From the NCBI GenBank assembly GCA_963854835.1, contig OY978525.1, positions 108,942,917 through 109,006,916 of the forward strand: a stretch of 64,000 bases of DNA, in the 5' to 3' direction. The notes beneath the pieces are model-generated. The model was not told where the DNA came from and searched no databases. It worked only from the letters and a program-made list of their open reading frames with translations. This stretch comes from Megamerina dolium. Its lineage: Eukaryota > Arthropoda > Insecta > Diptera > Megamerinidae. How positions within the stretch are numbered: position 1 is the first letter of the stretch; every line of letters begins with the position of its first letter. Positions 56,845-64,000 of the stretch are shown here, one piece after another. The translations under genes and the position numbers were made by a program.

Positions 56845-57505
56845 TTTATAAACTATATTAAATATTTTAAAAGTTATGATCAAAATGAAAAATTTGAAAA
56901 TTTTTTTTTTTCAAAAACTGATTTTTTTTTCGAAAATAAGTCCAAATAAAATATATATAAAATTATAAAATTTACTACCATATTAAAGGCCATACAATTT
57001 CCTTTTCAATGGTGTATTAAATATATTTTTAAAAATTTTTTATGTATTTTTTATATTTTATTTAATCTCCATACTGTATACAGAAAAAGTAGCGAGACAA
57101 AGGAGAATTATAGTGATAAATGTAAATATTGTAAAAATAAGGGTTATTTTTTTTTAGCCCTCTATCAAGAAAGAATTTTATGCGAAAATACTGATGGTCG
57201 CGAAACTACATTTGAAGACATATAGGTAATTCTATCGAATTCTATTCATATTGAATATTATCCATATTGAAAAAATTTCCTGAAGTATCAATATAAAAAA
57301 AAAATATTAAAATTATATACGTATTTTCTAAAAATATGTTTTATATACCGTAGAAAAGGTATGCCCTTAAATATGGTTCTAAATTTTTTATAGGTCAATG
57401 GTGATTATTTTTGAAAAAAAAAAATCAGTTTTTGAAAAAAAAAATTTTCAAATTTTTTATTTTGGTCATAATTTTTAAAATAATTAATATAATTTATAAA
57501 TCTCT
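56845..57505. repeat. Foldback structure with about 180-bp inverted arms
   Basis: The left arm (56845 to about 57030) contains ATTTATAAACTATATTAA, TTATGATCAAAATG, GAAAATTTTTTTTTTTCAAA and ACTGATTTTTTTTT, then ACCATATTAAAGGCCATAC. The same order is found on the minus strand from 57505 down to about 57330 (ATTTATAAATTATATTAA, TTATGACCAAAATA, and so on, to ACCATATTTAAGGGCATACC). About 300 bp separate the arms. No coding content; a MITE-like origin is likely. Outer boundaries are uncertain. Confidence 0.65.
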
Positions 57506-57509
57506 TCAC

Positions 57510-58479
57510 ATAATGACTTTAAGCATCAATTTATAAGGTAAGATCATCATTTATGAGATTTAATGCTTAAATGACACTGTGACACACTTTCACAGTTATT
57601 GTCTGGCAGCGGAATGATTCCAACTCAGGATGAAATACCTAGATCCATATAGTAAAATCTTCAAATATTTATTTTTGCATTCTCTGGCCAAATTTTTTTT
57701 TTTAATTCCCATATTAAATTTGCAATTTTTCACCTAAGTGTTTTTAGAATAAGTCGAAATAAGGGTTAAAATCTATATCGGAGTGAAATATGTTATTTGG
57801 ATACGAATAGTAAAATTTTACGAGGAAAATTTTTGTAAAACATTTTAACCCGTGATCTCTATCACAAGAGTGTCAATTAGACACCTTTTTTGGAAAGCCT
57901 GAATAAAATGGCATTTCGGAGGTCTCTGGGGGGTTTAAAATGTTCTAGAAAATTGTTCTCCAAATTATTATTCACTAGGGAGGAATGTAAAAGTTCACAG
58001 AAAATAAAACACAAATGTATCCTCTTGAAATATGCAATTTTTTGATGCGTTCTTTTATAATTTGTTTATAAATATAATTCTTTTTTTGAGGGTGATGCTT
58101 CAGCGTTTAGGGCATCAGTATCGCAGTCATTGCTTTCATTAGAATCTGAGTCACGCATGGTGTCTACATGTGACTCCATTGTTGGCCCTACTGCTCCGTA
58201 TTCCACCCCCACAAACACTGTGTAATGGCACTTGATTTTTTATTGCTGCCATGAACTCATTTTTTGAGGTAAGGCATTTGCTTTCACAAAATTTCTATAC
58301 AAATTAATATCAGCATATGAACAAATTATCAGGGAGTATATTTAGAAAAATGCAAAATTTATTGATTTTATTAGCTCATTGCAATATATATCGAGCAAAT
58401 ACTTGTACATAATTCGCACAGAAATTTCGTGCATCATCATGTTGTGTGCACATAATAAAGGTAATGTTTCTCAACTCAC

Positions 58480-58521
<42 letters not shown>

Positions 58522-60075
58522 GATTGTGCTTTTATTCAAATGTGAGCAGCAATTGTCATTGTATTGCATTGCATTTTATACTTATAGCAACATTCTTCCA
58601 TCATTCATAGCTGTCGCTGTTGCCCATGTCATTTCAATATCAACATCTTCATCATCATCATCAGCGTCAACATCAGCAGAACACAATCACTTTTTGCCTC
58701 AGATTGAAATGACTATTTGTAATACTCGTACCTATAAAACTAAAGCAAAAACACTAACAATAACAACAGTAGTAACAATGTTACAATGTGTTTAGTTTAG
58801 ATAGTTTATTTGTATACATACATACATACAATACAATACATGCATACGTCTGGGAATACTAGACATGTCATATGTAAAATATGAAAATCTGCGACATTAC
58901 ATATGATGCATTCAACAAATTGTTTCGAACTCATATGGCCGTTATATTTTGTTGATGCCCAATATATATGGTGTGGGTGTGATTTGTGAAAATTTTCTTA
59001 TCCCATGATTGATTGTAAATATTTAGTAACAAAAATGTGCGCAGATATGTGGCTATCACTATGGTGATTCGAAATAGATCGTTGCACTATGGACGTTCCT
59101 CTAGAGCGTGCTTCTCATACTCGCTCATGTTCAGAGAGTTCAAAAAGAAATAGTTTACATTTAGACCCAAATGAACAGATATTGAAATCATCTAACAAAT
59201 TTACTTTGTATTTTTTCTGCATCCACTATTTATTACAATTTTTCCATTCTCATCTATGTTAACAATATATTATTTATTTTGGCCTACACGATGTATTACT
59301 TTGACTTGCATAGCCATTTGCTTTATTTTGCTTTGGCTGCAATGTATTTACACGAATTGTCAATATTTGCTTTTACATCAGAGACAGAATTTGTTCAAAG
59401 ATTTTTAATGTGTACGAGTACTTTACACTTTGGCAACTTTGATCATGATGTTTTGCCATATGTGTACATTTTGTTGGCATTTCATCAGACATTTCATGTA
59501 CAAGTAACTACGTGCAATTGTTTAAAATTGATAACATGTTCGCTGTTAAGTTCAAAAAGTTTATTTCTTCTTGTTGTTGTATTGTAGTTTATTATTGTCT
59601 CTTTTCAATTTAAAATTTATTTAAAATATTTCTAAATATTTTAACTCTACAATGAATAACTTAGAATGACTGCCATCCGAAATAGGACAAAATTTTATTA
59701 CCTAAAACTTGAAGACTTCGATGAGGACACTATTCAAGCAAAACATTGCTACGAATCATACATGTAGCAGCAGAGACAATAAATTAAAAATATATAATAA
59801 TTCGATTTAGATCTTTTAATTAAAATACATCAATCAAAATACATTCAGTTTTCATTCCGGTTTTCCGGGTGAGGGACCAGAAATTAAATTTTGCGAATGA
59901 GCCTGTTAAAAAGTACAGGCCTTATGGTACAGATACCCAAAATTTTATTCAAATATTTAAATTTTTAATTGAAAATCCAATATCAATCTTTGATCAATCA
60001 AAATCAATAGATGCAGTCTTAAAATTATGTTTTAATTACGATATGGAATTGAAACAATAAGAAATCAAGCGCAGC
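57510..60075. other. AT-rich spacer, no gene recognised
   Basis: Open frames at 58379-58795 (poly-isoleucine from the ATC tract) and 59279-59587 have no recognisable domain and are not called. Confidence 0.5.
58480..58521. repeat. (ATC)14 microsatellite
   Basis: Fourteen perfect ATC units. Confidence 0.93.
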
Positions 60076-60079
60076 ACTC

Positions 60080-60440
60080 AGACATTTATTGATCCACCCG
60101 TTCACCCGTTCTCCGAAGAAATCGAAGTAGATCCAGTGGTGCTAAAGACCCAAGAGTTTCGGCTCTCAGAACGTCAGTGCCAAAGATCTCAAACCTGATT
60201 CGAGCGAAAGCAGGGCAGACACATAAAAAGTGGAGACCGCTGTCTCATCTTCTTCTTCACAGCCTGGACAAAGTGCACTGACACCTATTCCTACCTTTTC
60301 CATGTGCTTTGCCCATAGAAAGTGGCCTGTTACCAAGCCGGCTAGCATTCTGCAATCACCTCTACCTAATGATAGGAGGAAGTGCGACCCGATATGTTAG
60401 CTAACATGGATTTCGTCCAACTGCAGCCTCTCTCGGCCTG
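60080..60440 (-). mobile_element. LINE C-terminal fragment with Cys/His motif
   Basis: The minus strand reads GRERLQLDEIHVS, then an open stretch CRMLAGLVTGHFLWAKHMEK, VGIGVSALCPGCEEEDETA and SALLSLESGLRSLALTF. The CPGC...DETA block is the start of the C-terminal zinc-knuckle-like region of Jockey/R1-type LINEs. Its second half (the HFLCVCP part) is frameshifted. No reverse transcriptase remains. Confidence 0.7.
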
Positions 60441-60764
60441 CTAGGTCGACTTATGGACTAGATTAGCCCAGGTGTTAACCGTGCAGACATCAAGCATATA
60501 TTTATCGTTGATATGGGTATTTAAATGGTTAGAATTTATTTTCTATTTCAATTTTAAATCCAAAATGAATATAACTTTATTCGAGTAATTTGTTAGTAAT
60601 ATACCCTTAAGCATTCTCATAATAGCTCTTTTTTATATAATTTTCCACAGAAGCGGCATAATTTTATACATCATTTTACAGTGACAACTCTTTCCCACGG
60701 ACAACGTTGAAAATAATGTAAACTTATTTCCAAAATCAATGTTGTGTAAGTTTCTTGCATCTTT

Positions 60765-61270
60765 TCTGACGAAGTGCATTTTCATCTCGGTGGCATCTGG
60801 AGATCGAAAAACCCGCACGTTGAGATCTTCGAGAAGCCAATACATCCCCACAGAGAGTGGCAGTTTGACGCGGATTTGGAGCAATGGCATCATTACTCTG
60901 TAAATATTTAATGGTGAGAGCTACAGAGGAATGATAAATGATTTTTTGTGGCCGGAAAATTGTAGACTTTGGTTTCAGCAGGATTTTTCGCCATGCCACA
61001 CAACCCATGCCGCAATCCATCTTTTTCAGTAATCGTGTTATCAGTCGTTTCGGCCATGTCAATTGGCTTTCTGGGAGCTGCGACTTGACGCCGTTATACC
61101 TTTTTTGTGAGGCGCCATGAAGGACCGATGTTATGCGAACAATCCATTAACGATTCAGTACCACAAAGCGAATATCGAGCAAGCCATTAGTGAAATAGAG
61201 TGAGAAACCGTCACTAAAGTCTTGGAAAACTGTGTTGAAAGGATACGTTACTACTAAACTATCAGAGGCA
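60765..61270 (+). pseudogene. DD41D-type transposase relic
   Basis: Plus-strand blocks in several frames: DEVHFHLGGIWRSKNPHVE (first catalytic block and beyond), EIFEKPIHPHREW, MINDFLWPENCRLWFQQDFS (QQDG changed to QQDF), SRFGHVNWLSGSCDLTPLYL (third aspartate changed to Y), then MKDRCYANNPLTIQYHKANI and a C-terminal KVLENCVERIRYY. At least three stops and shifts are present. It is a different family from the two complete DD41D families here. Confidence 0.72.
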
Positions 61271-61304
61271 GCCACTAATATACCGAAAACATTATTATTA
61301 TTTT

Positions 61305-61350
61305 TATTTTATTTTATTATTATTATTATTATTTATTTTATTATTATTAT
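61305..61350. repeat. (ATT)n-rich microsatellite
   Basis: Imperfect ATT/TTATT run with several TTTTATT interruptions. Confidence 0.85.
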
Positions 61351-61467
61351 TTTTTTTTTTAATTTCTAAAAAGTGGTTCTGCTTGTCACATGTGGTTGAC
61401 AAAAACAGCTGATTTTTGCTTTGATGGACATAATTTTATTTTATTATATCGAAAATATTCAAATGTA

Positions 61468-62771
61468 AAGGGTTATCCATTTCGCGGTTTCAAAAGTATA
61501 GGGCTAGAATTCGACATCTGTCAAACTGAGTTGTTAAAACAATTTCTTTCTTTTTCAGTTCAAAGTCTGACATTTGCGAAAATGGATCGCTTAACTATCG
61601 CACAACGCATTAAAATTGTAAAAACCTACTACAAAAATGGTGATTCTGCCACAGCCACATATCGTGCTTTAAGAGGAGATTATGGTTTACATAATCGTCC
61701 AACTTCGCAAGCAATTGGCAAAATTGTGAAGAAATATGAAGAGACTGGATCGGTTACAGATATTGTAAGGCCTGTGCATCATCGTTTCGCTCGTACCACC
61801 GAAAATATCGCTGCTGTAAGTGAAAGTGTTGCCGAAGTCCCGAATGTATCGATTCCGCGTCGTTCTCAGGAATTAGGACTGTCTTACGGCACATTATGGC
61901 GTATTTTGCATTTGGATCTACACCTACATCCATATAAAATCCAGCTCACACAACAACTGAAGCCAGATGACCATTCACAACGTCGTAGATACGACGAATG
62001 GGTGCTTGAACAACAGGCGGTGGACGGCGATTTTTTGAACAAAATTTTCTTCAGCGACGAAGCACATTTCTCACTCGGTGGGTATGTTAACAAACAAAAT
62101 TGTCGTATTTGGGGTTTTGAGAATCCTCAAGTAATTGAAGAGAGGCCACTACATCCACAAAAAGTCACTGCTTGGTGCGCTCTTTGGTCCGGAGGTGTGA
62201 TTGGACCTTACTTCTTCGAAAACGACGATGGAATGACTGTCACCGTCAATTTGGAGCGTTATGGTCATATGATAACCGACTTTTTTTTGCCTGCTATTGA
62301 AGAATACGACTTAGAGAATATGTGGTTTCAACAAGACGGTGCCACATGCCACACAACTCGAGCGATTATGGCTTTATTGCAAGAGAAATTTTCTGGCCGC
62401 GTAATTTCTCGTCGTGGCGATATCAAGTGGCCACCAAGATCATGCGATTTGACACCGCTTGACTTTTTTTGTGGGGTTCGCGAAAGACCGTGTTTATGCA
62501 GATAAACCTTTAACTCTTGAGCACCTAAAAACCAACATTCGTCACGTTATGGCTGAGATACCGCACCAATATGTGTCAAAAAGTGGTCGAAAATTACCTC
62601 AAAAGAATCGATGCTTGCAACAATTCGCGTGGTGGTCATTTAAATGACGTAGTATTTCACACATAATGTCAACGTTCAAACTTTATAATAAAAAACAAAT
62701 ATCATGATAAAAAATATTTTATATGTGTTTTATTTACATTTACTTTTGAAACCGCAAAATGGATAACCCTT
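61468..62771 (+). mobile_element. DD41D transposon, family 1, copy B
   Basis: The same ends as copy A (AAGGGTTATCCATTTCGCGG at the left, AAGGGTTATCCATTTTGCGG at the right in reverse), with TA at 61466-61467 and 62772-62773. Its length is 1304 bp versus 1305 bp. Substitutions against copy A are few and scattered, so the two insertions are recent relatives. Confidence 0.93.
61582..62666 (+). pseudogene. Frameshifted DD41D transposase (copy B)
   Basis: The frame equals that of copy A from MDRLTIAQRIKIVK through D159, D252 and SCDLTPLDFF. Just after the third catalytic aspartate a T is missing from the T-run (62464-62470, seven instead of eight), and another base is missing from GGGGCTACGCG (GGGGTTCGCG here). 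A single-base gain at about 62564 (CCGCACCAATATG) shifts the frame again. The protein therefore stops shortly after DFF. The DDD residues are intact, so the lesions are confined to the last 60 codons. Other differences from copy A include LGGY for LDGY and GFENP for GSENP. Confidence 0.92.
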
Positions 62772-62819
62772 TATGTTCAATAAAGAGCATTTTCAGGAAG
62801 TTTTAATTTTCTTTTTTTA

Positions 62820-63605
62820 AATTGGAACAACAATCCAGCTGAAGCGCTTCGATTGCTTGTGGAAGTTTATATTAAATCTGCTCCAGCAGACCAAAAATGC
62901 AGAGAGTTGCTTCAATATTTCAAAAGTGGTGATTTTAATGTTGATGACAATCTTCGACCTGGAGAGTCAGAAAAGTTTGAAGATGAAATATTGGAGGATA
63001 TTGAATGAAGACTAGTGCCAAATGCAAGAAGAACTTGCAGAATCATTGGAAGTCACTCAACAAGCCATTTCAAAATGCCATGAAAACCTTGGAAATGATT
63101 CAAAAAGAAAAACATTGAGTGCCATATGAATTGAAATCAAGAGAGATTGAAGGTAGATTTTTCACATGCCAACTGCTGCTGGAGAGGCATGTGAAAGGAA
63201 GATTTTTTTGCATCATTTTGTGACTGGCGATGAAAAATGGATCCATTACGGTAATGCCAAGAGCAAAAAATCTTAGGTTAAACCCAGTCAACAACCATCA
63301 ACATCAACTGCAAAGCCCAATATGAATAGTTCAAATGTAATGCTATGTATCTGGAGGGTGGAATCAACTGGGTGTGGTGTATTCTGAGCTGCTGCAACCT
63401 AATGAAATAATCACAAGAGTCAAAACATATTTGGAAACGTTGAAATGGCACATGACTTAACTGAGCAGCATTTCCTACGAAGAAGTCAAGAATTGGATCG
63501 ATTTGTGAATTACAACAAAAGGCGCACCGTTTTTTCAAGATGGTATCCGAAAATTACTAGAAAAATAGGAAAAAGTAATGGTTAACGATGGACAATACTT
63601 TCAAA
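62820..63605 (+). pseudogene. Internally deleted mariner transposase relic
   Basis: The plus strand reads NNPAEALRLLVEVYIKSAPA, then ELLQYFKSGDFNVDD, EKFEDEILEDIE and a TGA at 63006. Other frames then show QEELAESLEVTQQAISKC, the VPYELKSREIEGRFF region, HHFVTGDEKWIHYGNAKSKK (first catalytic block), NVMLCIWRVESTGCGVF and a deletion to VKTYLETLKWHMT. The region holding the second and third catalytic aspartates is gone. It ends with YEEVKNWIDL, FFQDGIRKLLEK and a degraded NDGQYF. The order fits a mariner of the mori/mellifera type (assignment weak). Copy B of the DD41D element sits immediately upstream. Confidence 0.75.
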
Positions 63606-63609
63606 AACT

Positions 63610-64000
63610 TTTAAATTCATATTGTTATTAAAAGAAATTCTTGAAAATAGCAAAAAAAAAAAACGAATCGAATTAAGTTGTATTACCAATACACACAAAC
63701 TTATATCAAGACTCTCGTTTTTTCCATTGGAGATTGCTTGAATATAAAATTGCTAAAAAATCAAATATTTTAGCATTTTTTTTACTTATTAATATGATAT
63801 TACTCATACTTCTCATATGATTTGCTCTCAAATTGCCAATACATTTTTTATTTTGTTGCTCTCAAGATTTCCGAGGAAATGCATATTCACCAAACGACAC
63901 TGTGTACCACTTTACCTCATTGCCATCATGCCATCATACAACTTACTTATATTTACAATAAAATATACATGTTTTTTTATATTCAACATATTTCTATACG
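63610..64000. other. AT-rich end of window, nothing recognised
   Basis: A-runs near 63650-63662 and T-rich stretches only. Confidence 0.5.

Noticed and set aside
58379..58795. 138-codon open frame with an isoleucine run
   Set aside because: The run is the (ATC)14 microsatellite in one frame. The rest has no recognisable domain.

Overview
This window is eukaryotic, almost certainly from a fly (Diptera). The base composition is AT-rich. The one host gene found has a short 83-bp intron with consensus splice sites and a metazoan TATA box. Almost everything else is wreckage of transposon families typical of dipterans. A tephritid fruit fly is my best guess from the mix of mariner, Tc1-like and non-LTR families, but that is inference. 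No bacterial genes, operons, rRNA, functional tRNA genes or CRISPR arrays were seen.

The only convincing host gene lies at 43364-44586 on the minus strand. It encodes a 379-residue secreted protein of the DNA/RNA non-specific endonuclease family, in two exons, with a TATA box upstream and a variant poly(A) signal downstream. Its reading frame is intact although mobile elements surround it.

Layout. 1-5.4 kb: a Mos1-like mariner with both ends and TA duplications, abutting relics of three other mariner families and a deleted relative. 5.4-8.2 kb: a SINE copy, a diverged 260-bp direct repeat and microsatellites. 8.2-11.3 kb: a dead DD41D element, two mariner halves meeting at a 17-bp hairpin, and an internally deleted mariner. 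13.1-16.2 kb: two 5'-truncated LINEs on the minus strand. 17.9-19.7 kb: a non-autonomous element flanked by TTAA with a LINE inserted in it. 20.1-24.4 kb: an R1-like LINE, a structurally intact DD41D transposon with an open 361-codon transposase (22455-23759), and an RNase H fragment. 25.7-33.7 kb: a second DD41D family, a (GTCC)-repeat element, a Tc1 relic, another LINE and an irritans-type mariner. 34.7-38.2 kb: a SINE, a foldback-like element built of 30-bp units and a complete but dead mariner. 39.8-43.3 kb: LINEs, a large palindrome, a TA array and SINEs. 44.6-56.3 kb: the nuclease gene's upstream flank, a 400-bp MITE, SINEs, an irritans mariner, a DD37-type relic and an inverted second copy of the (GTCC) element. 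56.8-64 kb: a foldback repeat, LINE and transposase fragments, a near-identical but frameshifted copy of the intact DD41D element (61468-62771), and a last mariner relic.

The sequence behaves as a nest of insertions, not a pathway. No cooperating gene system is visible. The items that most deserve a second look are the tRNA-derived SINE family (at least eight copies, four with readable target duplications), the intact DD41D transposon with its frameshifted twin, the 30-bp-unit foldback element, and the nuclease whose DRGH motif reads DKGH.
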